Positions 25,665-39,077 of a stretch of DNA of 64,000 nucleotides are shown piece by piece. Position 1 is the stretch's first letter; the number at the start of each line of letters is the position of its first letter. Source of the DNA: Bradyrhizobium quebecense (lineage in GTDB: Bacteria > Pseudomonadota > Alphaproteobacteria > Rhizobiales > Xanthobacteraceae). A program made the position numbers and the translations under genes. The notes below the pieces were generated by a model. The model worked only from the letters and a program-made list of their open reading frames with translations. It did not search any database and had not been told where the DNA came from. The stretch covers positions 5,580,001 to 5,644,000 of the forward strand of contig NZ_CP088022.1 in assembly GCF_013373795.3 (NCBI RefSeq). Direction: 5' to 3'.

Positions 25665-26134
25665 CGCCGTAACTCCTGTCTGGCCCGCCTCTCGGAGCTT
25701 CCCGCTCTCTTGCCGGCGTGCCGGGCAAAATTTCGGTTTGAATTCCGGCGGTCCTTGGTCCCTCCTTGGGCCAGATCACGGCGTGTTTGCTTCGAATCAG
25801 GGGCGCGGCGGGCCCGCCGAGCTGTCCGATCCAAGCATGCGGGCGAGGACTTCCTCGCGCTTGTGTGATAGACAAAAATTTGGCAAGGTCGAGGTTAGGA
25901 CAGCAAAGCTGTCTCAATTTCGAGGCCATTCCGGCATAGGGATTGCAACGAAACCTCGGCGCCCCGGGCTCCGAGAATGCTGCAGGCAGGGCCGTCCTCT
26001 AGGGGACGTTGAAACGCCCGTCGCCTGAATTTAGGAAAATGCGGCTCGCGGCGGACGAGCGGTGGCCCGGTGGGTGCCGCAACGTCCAAGGTGCGCCAAA
26101 TACGGTGAGGCCCCTTACGAAAGGGAGAGGACAC
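25665..26134. other. Upstream region of gltB
   Basis: A 470-base gap between divergent genes with no credible reading frame. It contains the perfect palindrome GACAGC-AAA-GCTGTC at 25899-25913, about 220 bases before the gltB start, a possible regulator site or hairpin. A ribosome site AAGGGAGAGG at 26121-26130 fixes the gltB start. Confidence 0.45.
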
Positions 26135-30898
<4,764 letters not shown>

Positions 30899-30909
30899 TA
30901 TCACCGGGC

Positions 30910-31004
30910 GTCATTCCGGGGCGCGCCATTGGCGCGAGCCCGGAATCTCGCCAAACCACTTCGAGACCTCCGGGTCTACGCCTCGCGGCGCAGCCCGGAA
31001 TGAC
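30910..31004. repeat. Intergenic palindromic repeat between gltB and gltD, family C
   Basis: The ends GTCATTCCGGG and CCCGGAATGAC are perfect inverted repeats enclosing about 70 bases that include GCGCGCCATTGGCGCGAGC. This is a repeat type common in Bradyrhizobium. Placed inside the gltBD transcript, its hairpin could partly stop transcription or protect the upstream message, tuning the ratio of the two subunits. Confidence 0.7.
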
Positions 31005-31036
31005 GGACAACTGAGATGCAGGGGCATCGGGTTTCA

Positions 31037-32494
31037 ATGGGTAAGATCACAGGTTTTCTCGAGATCGAGCGGCATGACCGCAAGTACGAGCCGGTCGCCG
31101 AGCGGCTCAAGAACTTCAACGAGTTCGTGATTCCGCTGAGCGAGAAGGACACGCGGGACCAGGCCGCGCGCTGCATGAACTGCGGCATCCCGTATTGCCA
31201 TGGCACCGGCTCGACCGCGCCGGGCACGCCGGGCTGCCCGGTCAACAACCAGATCCCCGATTTCAACGACCTCGTCTATCAGGGCAACTGGGAAGAGGCC
31301 TCGCGCAACCTGCACTCGACCAACAATTTCCCCGAGTTCACCGGCCGGATCTGCCCGGCGCCGTGCGAGGCGTCCTGCACGCTCAACATCGACGACAACC
31401 CGGTCACCATCAAGACCATCGAATGCGCGATCGTCGACCGCGCCTGGGACAATGGCTGGCTGAAGCCGGAGATCGCGGCCGCCAAGACCGGCAAGAAGGT
31501 CGCCGTGATCGGCTCGGGCCCCGCTGGCCTGGCCGCCGCGCAGCAGCTCGCGCGCGCCGGCCACGAGGTGCATGTCTACGAGAAGTTCGCCAAGGCCGGC
31601 GGCCTGCTGCGCTATGGCATTCCCGACTTCAAGATGGAGAAGAACATCATCGACCGCCGCGTGGCGCAGATGGAAGCCGAAGGCGTCACCTTCCACTACG
31701 GCAAGGCCGTGGGCGGCTCGACGCCCGGCGCGATCGACCCGCAGGAGCTGGCCAAGCAGTATGACGCCGTGGCGCTGACCGGCGGCGCGGAAGCCCCGCG
31801 CGACCTGCCGATCCCCGGCCGCGAGCTCGCCGGCATCCACTTCGCGATGGACTTCCTGCCGCAGCAGAACCGCCGCGTTTCCGGCGAGCCGCTGAACGGC
31901 GCCGCCGACATCCTGGCCGGCGGCAAGCATGTCGTCGTGATCGGCGGCGGCGACACGGGTTCGGACTGCATCGGCACCTCGTTCCGGCAAGGCGCGAAGT
32001 CCGTGACCCAGCTCGAGATCATGCCGGCGCCGCCCGAGCACGAGAACAAGGGCGTGACCTGGCCGAACTGGCCGCTGAAGATGCGGACCTCCTCGAGCCA
32101 GGCCGAAGGCGCGGTGCGCGAATACGCCGTGCTGACCACGAAGTTCGAGGGCAAGGACGGCAAGGTCACCAAGCTGCATTGCGTCAAGGTCGACGACAAG
32201 TTCAAGCCGCTGCCCGGCACCGAGTTCACGCTCGACGCCGAGCTGGTGCTGCTGGCGATGGGCTTCGTCCATCCGGTGCACGAGGGCCTGCTCAAGACGC
32301 TGGGCGTCGAGCTCGACCAGCGCGGCAACGTCCGCGCCTCCCTGCAGGACTATCAGACCTCGCGCGCAAAAATCTTCTCTGCCGGCGACATGCGCCGCGG
32401 CCAGTCGCTCGTGGTTTGGGCAATCCGCGAAGGCCGCCAGTGCGCACGCTCGATCGACAGCTTCCTGATGGGCAAGACCGACCTGCCGGGGTAG
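31037..32494 (+). CDS. gltD: Glutamate synthase [NADPH], small subunit
   Basis: A 485-residue NADPH-oxidising flavoprotein that supplies electrons to GltB. The N-terminal part has the cysteine clusters of two 4Fe-4S centres ([13 protein letters not shown]...[18 protein letters not shown]). An FAD-binding Rossmann fold follows ([19 protein letters not shown]) with [13 protein letters not shown], then the NADPH-binding fold ([14 protein letters not shown]) and the C-terminal [20 protein letters not shown] 31037 gives the family N-terminus [10 protein letters not shown]; the frame opens a few codons earlier at 31016. Confidence 0.97.
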   Translation: MGKITGFLEIERHDRKYEPVAERLKNFNEFVIPLSEKDTRDQAARCMNCGIPYCHGTGSTAPGTPGCPVNNQIPDFNDLVYQGNWEEASRNLHSTNNFPEFTGRICPAPCEASCTLNIDDNPVTIKTIECAIVDRAWDNGWLKPEIAAAKTGKKVAVIGSGPAGLAAAQQLARAGHEVHVYEKFAKAGGLLRYGIPDFKMEKNIIDRRVAQMEAEGVTFHYGKAVGGSTPGAIDPQELAKQYDAVALTGGAEAPRDLPIPGRELAGIHFAMDFLPQQNRRVSGEPLNGAADILAGGKHVVVIGGGDTGSDCIGTSFRQGAKSVTQLEIMPAPPEHENKGVTWPNWPLKMRTSSSQAEGAVREYAVLTTKFEGKDGKVTKLHCVKVDDKFKPLPGTEFTLDAELVLLAMGFVHPVHEGLLKTLGVELDQRGNVRASLQDYQTSRAKIFSAGDMRRGQSLVVWAIREGRQCARSIDSFLMGKTDLPG

Positions 32495-32625
32495 GCGCCT
32501 CGGCCGCTTCGGCTAGATCTTGCGCGCTAGCGAAACTTAACGCGACTAACCGCCCACCTGTCGCAAACGATCCACATGGATCGGCCGGTCTCAAGACAAG
32601 CCTCGAAACTTCCTCGGTCCATAGA

Positions 32626-32654
32626 TTGCGCACTACTGTGCTGCAAGCTAGAAT
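32626..32654 (+). promoter_or_regulatory. Sigma-70-type promoter of the P-loop ATPase gene
   Basis: TTGCGC, a 17-base spacer, and TAGAAT, placing a start near 32661 and a 38-base leader before the gene, whose ATG is preceded by GGAGGGG. Part of the lower-GC inserted segment. Confidence 0.55.
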
Positions 32655-32698
32655 CAAAACTCTACGGGGGGTTGAATTGCGTCGGAGGGGCCATTTAA

Positions 32699-34532
32699 AT
32701 GCACAAACTTTTCACGGACCTAAACGTTGGGTTTAGCAACGCGGAAAATTATCAGCGTCGCGAAAACAAGGAACTGCTCACGAAGTATTTTGTGAGAGAT
32801 CATTTCCTCGATCGGCTTCTGGACCCCAACATCTTTTACTTGGTTGGCGAAAAAGGAACAGGCCGCCTACGCAACCTACTTGAAGAACAACGACGCGCAT
32901 AATGTATCCATATTCAACGTCCGACAGACGGAATACCAGAAATTTCTCGAACTAAAGCGCCAGGGGAATCTAAACCTCAGTCAGTACTCTGAAGTGTGGC
33001 GAACACTCCTTCTGATCGCCGTAGCCACGACCGTTCTCTCGAATTCGGGCACTCCCGAATTTCTCAGACGTTTCACCAAACTTGGCGCGCTCAAGAATGC
33101 GTTAGACCAATTCTACGAGAACGCTTTCGCACCAGAGATTGTGAAGATACTCACCTTTGTCGAGTCTTCAGAGGTTGCTTCGAAGCTAATCGCCAAATAC
33201 TTGGGAAATGAAGCTAGCGCGTCCGCTAGCAATAAGCTCGAATCGACCAACAATTCGAGCATATTCCAGACAAATCTATTGAAGATCAGGCAAGCGTTCG
33301 AGGTCGCCCTCAGTGATGCAAAACTGGATGAGAATATTCTAATCTTTATCGACGGGATCGATGTCCGACCAAGCGACATTGCGTATTCGGATTATTTCGA
33401 TTGTGTTCAAGGCCTAATTGCTGCCATCTGGGCCATCAACAACGACTTCCTCTCCAATATTAAGGACTCCCGAGGAAGGTTGCGCATCGTTCTTCTAGTT
33501 CGTCCCGACATCTTTCTCAGAACAGGCCTGCACAACCTCAATACAAAGCTCAGAGACAATTCTGTCTTTCTGAACTGGATGACAACCTATAAAGACTATC
33601 GAAGCTCGCTGCTGTTTCGAGTAGCGGATCGATTGCTCTCGGTGCAGCAAGACGCAGTCGTTTCAAAACTCGGGGACGCTTGGGATTACTATTTTCCCTT
33701 TCATGCCGAAAATGTCAGAGCGTCCAATGTATCGGATACTCACGGCGTTAACTCGTTCCTGGCCTTCTTAAGGTTTAGCTACTATCGACCTCGCGATATA
33801 AACGCGATGATTCATACAATGCAGGAAATCGTTCGGCGCAACAGGGAAACCGCGCCCTACGTGACAGCAGAGGACTTCAACGACCCATCGTTTCGTGACG
33901 CACATGCCGAGTATTTGCTCGGCGAGATCCGGGATCAGCTTCTCTGTTACTACTCACAGGACGAATACGATCTCTTCCTGCAGTTTTTCTCGCACCTCCA
34001 AGGAAGACGAACCTTCTCGTATGCTCAGTTTGTTGATGCCTTCAATGAGTTTGTCGCCGAATGCACCAGCGGAGGGAAAGAACTACCCAAATTTTTCGAG
34101 TCGTCGACTATTTTCCTTCAGTTCCTATATGAGCAGAATGTGATTTGCTACAAGGAGAAGGACGCATCCGAGAATGGAGACTCTGAACTCTTCATCAGAT
34201 GGTGTTTTCGCGAGCGCACTCTCGCCAACATGGCTCCTAAAGTTAGAGTAGGAGTAGAGTACGAAGTTTTCTATGGGCTCAGTAAAGCTCTGAATGTTGG
34301 TCGCCCCTTAAAGATCAAGAAGGACGCTCCGCGTCGTCAATTGGGCACAGTAATATCTATCGATCGATCGGGCGGATTTGGGTTTATCCGCGGAGGAGAA
34401 CATCAAGCTGAATACTACTTCAAGCTCAAGGAGTTTAAGGGTGGCGGCCTCCGCATGGGGAAGAAAGTATCATTTGAGCCGACGGTGAAATATGGCAAGC
34501 CAAGAGCCAAGACCGTCCGTTTAGCGAACTAG
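32699..34532 (+). pseudogene. Disrupted P-loop ATPase (Sll1717/FunZ-like) with C-terminal cold-shock-like domain
   Basis: Two overlapping frames form one gene of about 610 residues. The first (from ATG 32699) reads MHKLFTDLNVGFSNAENYQRR...NIFYLVGEKGTG and then loses sense. The second, open from TTG 32844 to 34532, resumes with AYATYLKNNDAHNVSIFNVRQ. The join falls in the Walker A motif: GEKGTG should continue K-T/S, but only one base separates the halves where six are expected, so five bases are missing and the ATP-binding Lys is lost. Downstream, ILIFIDGIDVRP is a Walker B-type strand and RIVLLVRPDIFLR a sensor-like strand. This architecture resembles the Sll1717-family P-loop ATPases. The last 65 residues (LGTVISIDRSGGFGFIRGG) look like a cold-shock/OB domain. 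GC is lower than in neighbours (three sampled lines: 43-58%), suggesting transfer. Possibly a defence-type gene; as written it is inactive. Confidence 0.75.
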
Positions 34533-34533
34533 C

Positions 34534-36324
34534 TTAGTTCTGCACCCGCACGCCCAGCATCACGACCGTCGATGCCGAGCTTTGTCCCGCCAGATTCGAA
34601 TCCAGCCAGTCGCGGCGGACCGTGCCCTTGATCCAGAGGCTGCGGGTCATCTTGTAGATCAGGTCGGCGGACACCGAGTAGATCGTGTCGTTGCGGTTGT
34701 CGCCCTGGTACTCGAGCGTGCCGTAGGTGAACTTGCCGATCGCGGTCAGCCAGCGGCGGAAGTCGTGGTCGACCTCGACGGTGTAGGTGCGCGACAGCAC
34801 GCCGGAGGTGCCGGGCAGCGTGGTCTCGCCGAGCTGGGTGTCGGAATAGAATTTGGCCGTGGTCAGCGGCGTCGCGGTCCAGGTCAACGAGGCCGTCGTG
34901 AGCAGCCCCTCGAGCCGGTTGAGCCGCGTATCGGCGTAATCGCGCATCGCGTAGCCGATCGAGACTTCGCCGAACAACAGCCGCGTGAACTCGAACGAGG
35001 TGCCGGCCTTGGCGTAGCCGCCCGATGAATCGCGCGCGTAACCGGCGCGGTCGAGATAGAGATCGTGGACACGACTGTCGCCCTGCACCTCGATGAACGG
35101 CTTCACGGCCGGATTGAGCTCGTAGCTGACGCGGCCGATGCCGCCATATTGCGTGAAGTTGCGGTCGTCGTTCGACGACGAGGTGCCGTCGGTCAGCTTC
35201 GACCACTGGTAATCGGTGCGGTCGACGGTGGCGCCGAGCGAGACCTGCATGCGGTTGAAATGCTGGTCGATGCCGAAGGTGCCGCCGACCGTAGAGTAGA
35301 GCGGATATTTGGCGAGGCCGGCCTGCACGTTCGGGCTGCCGGGATTGTCGGTCGAGACCTGCATGCGGGCCTGCGCCAAGAGATGCGTGTCTCTGGAGAC
35401 GTCGAGACGGCCGTCGATATGGCCGGTGAAGCTCGGGCGGTCGATATCGAGCGGCGCCGACAGCGGCGTGCCGTCGATCGGCGTGAGCTGGGAACCGTAG
35501 CCGGTGAACGAGCCGCGCAGATCGGCGACGACGGCGTGGCGCTCCCAGTCCGACACCGCGAGGAATTCCGGCGCGACCATGTAGAACGCCTTGCCCCGCG
35601 GCGAGTTCAAGCGGCCCGGATTGGTGTCGTAGCCGGCCATCACCTCGATCGCGGTCTTGACCATGAACGAGCCGGCGTAGTCGCCGACCGCGCCGAACGG
35701 ATCGTCGTCGATCTTGAGCCGCCTGCGCGGCGGCTGGCCGACGATGGTGCCGGCCATCGCCGGCGGCAACGGCGGCTTGCTGGCGGTCTCCGACGGCGGG
35801 ATCGACAGGCGCAATTGCCCGGCCGCGGTCAACGGCTGTGGCGTGGGCACCGGCGAGCCCGGTCCCGGCGGCGGCTTCGGCTTGGCCTGGCCCGGATAAT
35901 ATTTCGGCTTCAGCCGCTTCCGGTTGAGCGAGTCATAGCCTGACGTCGCAGCGCCGTTCGCGGCAGGGAGACCGTAGGTCGGGACCTGTCCGACGCGCTC
36001 CGACGTTGATGTCGACGACGACGAGGCACGCCGGCCGGGATCGGCGTCGGGCAGCCTCAAGCCGTTGAGCGGATCCATGGCATCGGCCGTGGTCCGGCGC
36101 AGCGGCGAATCCTGGGTGATCACCTGGCTCTGTCGGTTCGGGCTGAACAGATCCGGCGTCACGGTCTGGGCGTTGGCGAGCCCGGTCGTCGCGGTCAGCG
36201 CAGGAGCCAGCAAAAGGCATGGCAAAACCACGCGAATGAAGCATCCGCGCCGATTTAGGCCGCTTGCTGGCCGCCGCCACACGATGGAAATACCCCAACG
36301 AATCCATGCACTTGACGTACGCAT
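34534..36324 (-). CDS. Outer-membrane beta-barrel protein (BBP2-type)
   Basis: Up to 596 residues. After an N-terminal hydrophobic export segment (VVLPCLLLAPALTATTGLANA) comes a Pro/Ser/Thr-rich disordered region (about 50-200) and then a long C-terminal region of alternating amphipathic beta-strands (about 215-596: GSFMVKTAIEVMAGYDTNPGR..., AVVADLRGSFTGYGS, RMQVSLGATVDRTDYQW, ...TVVMLGVRVQN) typical of outer-membrane barrels of the BBP2_2 family, some of which accompany exopolysaccharide genes. The exact start is uncertain: ATG 36324 gives a long basic leader, and a later GTG before the hydrophobic core is also possible. It is divergent from kpsF, hinting at an envelope-polysaccharide role, which is not proven. 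Confidence 0.75.
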   Translation of the reverse strand: MRTSSAWIRWGISIVWRRPASGLNRRGCFIRVVLPCLLLAPALTATTGLANAQTVTPDLFSPNRQSQVITQDSPLRRTTADAMDPLNGLRLPDADPGRRASSSSTSTSERVGQVPTYGLPAANGAATSGYDSLNRKRLKPKYYPGQAKPKPPPGPGSPVPTPQPLTAAGQLRLSIPPSETASKPPLPPAMAGTIVGQPPRRRLKIDDDPFGAVGDYAGSFMVKTAIEVMAGYDTNPGRLNSPRGKAFYMVAPEFLAVSDWERHAVVADLRGSFTGYGSQLTPIDGTPLSAPLDIDRPSFTGHIDGRLDVSRDTHLLAQARMQVSTDNPGSPNVQAGLAKYPLYSTVGGTFGIDQHFNRMQVSLGATVDRTDYQWSKLTDGTSSSNDDRNFTQYGGIGRVSYELNPAVKPFIEVQGDSRVHDLYLDRAGYARDSSGGYAKAGTSFEFTRLLFGEVSIGYAMRDYADTRLNRLEGLLTTASLTWTATPLTTAKFYSDTQLGETTLPGTSGVLSRTYTVEVDHDFRRWLTAIGKFTYGTLEYQGDNRNDTIYSVSADLIYKMTRSLWIKGTVRRDWLDSNLAGQSSASTVVMLGVRVQN

Positions 36325-36471
36325 CCCGCCGGGCGGCGAAAAACGTCGTTAATGGAGTTAAAACAATTATGGTTAATGAGGCGTTGAGGATCCGCCGCCG
36401 CGCGTCGCATCGCGGAATCGAACGTGCTAAGGGAGACGCCCGGGTGCAAAAGCCCTCCCCTGGAATCCGAA

Positions 36472-37482
36472 ATGGCCAAACCGAAACCGCTGATGACCAA
36501 ATCATCCGGCCCCGATGACGGCGCCGTTCAGTCGGCGCTCCGCACCCTCGATGCCGAAGCAAGCGGCGTCGCAGCGCTCTCCGCGGCACTCAAGTCCGAC
36601 CTCGGCGCGGCATTCACCGCGGCGGCCGAGCTGATCCGCAAGGCCAAGGGGCGGCTGATCGTCACCGGGCTCGGCAAGTCGGGCCATATCGGCCGCAAGA
36701 TCGCCGCGACCTTCGCCTCCACCGGCACGCCGGCGTTCTTCGTGCACACCGCCGAAGCCAGCCACGGCGATCTCGGCATGATCACCGCCGACGACGCGAT
36801 CCTGGCGCTGTCATGGTCCGGCGAGCAGCCGGAGATGCGCAATCTGATCGCCTATGCCGCGCGCTTCGGCATCCCGCTGATCGCGATGACCGCCGACAAG
36901 GACTCGACGCTGAGCAAGGCGGCCGACGTCCAGCTCACCATGCCGAAGGCCCGCGAGGCCTGCCCGCATAATCTGGCGCCGACCACGTCCTCGCTGATGA
37001 TGCTGGCGCTCGGCGATGCGCTGGCGATCGCGCTGCTCGAAGGCCGCGGCTTCACCTCGACCGATTTCAGCGTGCTGCATCCGGGCGGCAAGCTCGGCGC
37101 GCTCCTGAAATATGCCCGCGACCTGATGCACAGCGGCGAGGCGCTGCCGCTGAAGCCGCTTGGTACCAAGATGTCGGACGCGCTGGTCGAGATGACCTCG
37201 AAGGGCTTCGGCTGCGTCGGTATCGTCGACTGCCACGGCCATCTCGCCGGCATCGTCACCGACGGCGATCTGCGCCGGCAGCTGACGCGCCCCGAGCTTT
37301 TGACGCTGTCGGTCGACGAGGTCATGACCAAGACCCCGAAGACGATCAGCCGCGACACGCTGGCCGGCGAAGCGCTGGAACTGCTCAACGCCTCGAAGAT
37401 CACGACGCTGATCGTGACCGATGCGAAGAAGCCGGTCGGCATCATCCATCTGCACGATCTGCTGCGCGCGGGCGTGGCGTAG
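36472..37482 (+). CDS. Arabinose-5-phosphate isomerase, KpsF/GutQ family
   Basis: A 336-residue sugar-phosphate isomerase converting D-ribulose 5-phosphate to D-arabinose 5-phosphate, the first step to Kdo of lipopolysaccharide. The SIS domain (about 35-190) has VTGLGKSGHIGRKIAATFASTGTPAFFVH, the ASHGDLGMI loop, SWSGEQPE and HNLAPTTSS; two CBS domains follow (about 205-262 and 275-335). This equals the family's usual architecture (320-340 residues). The start is one of two near ATGs (36472 or 36493). The 147-base gap to the divergent barrel gene holds both promoters, and a palindromic repeat lies just after the stop. Confidence 0.9.
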   Translation: MAKPKPLMTKSSGPDDGAVQSALRTLDAEASGVAALSAALKSDLGAAFTAAAELIRKAKGRLIVTGLGKSGHIGRKIAATFASTGTPAFFVHTAEASHGDLGMITADDAILALSWSGEQPEMRNLIAYAARFGIPLIAMTADKDSTLSKAADVQLTMPKAREACPHNLAPTTSSLMMLALGDALAIALLEGRGFTSTDFSVLHPGGKLGALLKYARDLMHSGEALPLKPLGTKMSDALVEMTSKGFGCVGIVDCHGHLAGIVTDGDLRRQLTRPELLTLSVDEVMTKTPKTISRDTLAGEALELLNASKITTLIVTDAKKPVGIIHLHDLLRAGVA

Positions 37483-37497
37483 GGCCACGCTTCTTCC

Positions 37498-37581
37498 CGT
37501 CATTGCGAGCGAAGCGCAGCAATCCATCTCTCCGCTCGCGGAGGCATGGATTGCTTCGTCGCTTCGCTCCTCGCAATGACG
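37498..37581. repeat. Intergenic palindromic repeat, family D
   Basis: Bounded by CGTCATTGCGAGCGAAGCG and its inverted partner CGCTTCGCTCCTCGCAATGACG, with the inner pair AATCCATC / ATGGATTG. A repeat type widespread in rhizobial intergenic regions. It sits between the convergent kpsF and carboxymuconolactone decarboxylase-family genes. Confidence 0.75.
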
Positions 37582-37585
37582 GCGG

Positions 37586-38125
37586 TTAGCTCGGAAACCG
37601 TGCTGCGGTCGCCTCCAGCGGCAGGGCCAGCGCGTTGGCGAGGTAGGAGACCGTGCGGTAGAAGCCGCACAGCAGGATGATCTCCAGCACCTGATCGTCA
37701 TCATAATGCGCCGACAGCGCCGCGAATTCGGCGTCATCCAGCGTCGCGCGCGCATGCAGCGCGTCGACTGCGGTAATCAACGCCTGTTCGGCCGGCGACC
37801 AGCAGTCGGCGTCAGCGTTGCCGCGCACGGTGGCATGGACCTGCTGCTCCGACAGCCCGGCGGCGGCGCCGAACGCGGTGACATGCACGCCCCATTCATA
37901 TTCGCAAGCGTTGAGCGCGCAGGTGCGGTCGATCACGATCTCGCGCTCCCGCAGGGGCAGCGGCCCGCGATCGAGCAGGCTGCCGCCACGAAACTTCTCC
38001 CAGGCGCGCGGGTGCCCCGCCATCATGCGGAACAGCACCAACGGCGGCTTGCCGCGCATGATGCGGTCGAAATGCTGTTGAACGTCCGCGGCGTAAGGCG
38101 GATCGAGCGGCGCGATGCGTGACAT
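37586..38125 (-). CDS. Carboxymuconolactone decarboxylase (CMD/AhpD-like) family protein
   Basis: A 179-residue all-helical protein of the CMD superfamily. The core motif is REREIVIDRTCALNACEYEWGVHV; the Cys-Glu-Tyr-x-Trp-x-x-His pattern is that of members often linked to peroxide, thiol or aromatic-compound metabolism rather than true carboxymuconolactone decarboxylase. Only one Cys is followed by YEW, so the AhpD-type CxxC pair is not present. It is divergent from an HxlR regulator with two operator-like palindromes in between, so it is the likely regulated gene. Confidence 0.88.
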   Translation of the reverse strand: MSRIAPLDPPYAADVQQHFDRIMRGKPPLVLFRMMAGHPRAWEKFRGGSLLDRGPLPLREREIVIDRTCALNACEYEWGVHVTAFGAAAGLSEQQVHATVRGNADADCWSPAEQALITAVDALHARATLDDAEFAALSAHYDDDQVLEIILLCGFYRTVSYLANALALPLEATAARFPS

Positions 38126-38140
38126 GGGCTGATCTCGTTG

Positions 38141-38177
38141 CTACATTTACTGTAGCGACACGCTACAATATCTGTAG
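38141..38177. promoter_or_regulatory. Tandem palindromic operators for HxlR
   Basis: Two copies of CTACA-N5-TGTAG, at 38141-38155 (CTACATTTACTGTAG) and 38163-38177 (CTACAATATCTGTAG). Their centres are 22 bases apart, two helical turns, so two dimers would bind the same face. They lie between the divergent HxlR and CMD-family genes and probably overlap both promoters. Confidence 0.75.
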
Positions 38178-38214
38178 CGATCGCCGCAAGCGAGATTCGA
38201 GAGGGACTAGCAAC

Positions 38215-38550
38215 ATGGCGAAGCAGGTTCCGACCGCCAAACCCGGCGTCCGCGGCTCGCGGACCGGCCGCCCGATCATGGCGCTGCTCGATCTGCTCGG
38301 ACGGCGCTGGACCTTGCGCATCGTCTGGGAGCTGCGCGAGGGCGCACTGACCTCGCGCGCGCTGCGCAGTGCCTGCGACGAGGCCTCACCGACGATCCTG
38401 CAGACGCGGTTGACCGAACTGCGCAAGGCCGGGTTCGTCGAGCTGACGGATGATGGTTACAGCCTCACCGCGCTCGGCCGGGAGCTGTTCCAAACCTTCA
38501 CGCCGCTCAATCGATTCGCCGAGCGCTGGAGCAAGCAGGGCGGCAGCTAG
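38215..38550 (+). CDS. HxlR-family transcriptional regulator
   Basis: A 111-residue winged-helix regulator. The HxlR core is plain: RPIMALLDLLGRRWTLRIVWELREGALTSRALRSAC..SPTILQTRLTELRKAGFVEL, followed by a dimerisation helix. There is no CxP cysteine of the redox-sensing subgroup, so it probably senses a ligand. ATG 38215 is used; the frame opens at 38119 over the operators. Its stop overlaps the stop of the convergent NfeD gene in the shared tetramer CTAG. Confidence 0.9.
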   Translation: MAKQVPTAKPGVRGSRTGRPIMALLDLLGRRWTLRIVWELREGALTSRALRSACDEASPTILQTRLTELRKAGFVELTDDGYSLTALGRELFQTFTPLNRFAERWSKQGGS

Positions 38551-38993
38551 ACCGCCGCCACTGTCAGGCTCGCGCCGTCGGCGCGGACCACCTTCACCCG
38601 GCTGCCGGCCGGCGCATCGGGGCCGGCCACGCGCCACACCGTGTCGTCGATCCGCATGGTGCCTGCCCCGTCGACGATCGGCTTCTCCAGCGTGAATTCG
38701 CGGCCGACCAAGGCTTCGTTGCGGCGGTTGAGGAACGGATTGGTCTTGCTCGCCTCGGTCGCGCCGCTGGCAAAATGCCGCCACACCGGCACCGCCAGCG
38801 CGACGAACACCGCGAACATCAGGAGCTGCGTCTGCCAGGACGGCGTAAAGACGAACGAGAGCAGGCCGACCAGCAGCGCCGCGAGCCCGAGCCAGAACAG
38901 GAACACCCCGGGCGCTGCGAGTTCGAGCGCCATCAGGATGAAGCCGAAGATCAGCCAGTTCCAGGTACCCAATGTCGAAAACATCTCGGCCAT
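38547..38993 (-). CDS. NfeD-family membrane protein
   Basis: A 148-residue protein of the short NfeD type: two or three N-terminal transmembrane helices (WLIFGFILMALELAAPGVFLFWLGLAALLVGLLSFVF; LLMFAVFVALAVPVW) and a C-terminal OB-fold (LVGREFTLEKPIVDGAGTMRIDDTVWRVAGPDAPAGSRVKVV). It pairs with the SPFH protein encoded just upstream; such pairs form membrane microdomain complexes. ATG 38993 gives MAEMFSTLG; 84 bases separate it from the SPFH stop. Confidence 0.9.
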   Translation of the reverse strand: MAEMFSTLGTWNWLIFGFILMALELAAPGVFLFWLGLAALLVGLLSFVFTPSWQTQLLMFAVFVALAVPVWRHFASGATEASKTNPFLNRRNEALVGREFTLEKPIVDGAGTMRIDDTVWRVAGPDAPAGSRVKVVRADGASLTVAAV

Positions 38994-39020
38994 GACGTGA
39001 CCTCTCAACGGTCTAAAGCC

Positions 39021-39041
39021 CCTCTCCCCTTGTGGGAGAGG
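39021..39041. repeat. Short palindromic repeat, family E
   Basis: CCTCTCCC-CTTGT-GGGAGAGG, a hairpin between the SPFH and nfeD genes. Longer relatives occur at 62518-62691. It may weaken read-through into nfeD. Confidence 0.55.
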
Positions 39042-39077
39042 TGAACGGAGCGCGCCGAAGCAGTCATTGTCACGCCC

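Noticed and set aside
32560..34532. Full multi-gene defence island at the lower-GC insert
   Set aside because: Only one gene is present between gltD and a native-looking envelope gene; no nuclease, methylase or toxin beside it.
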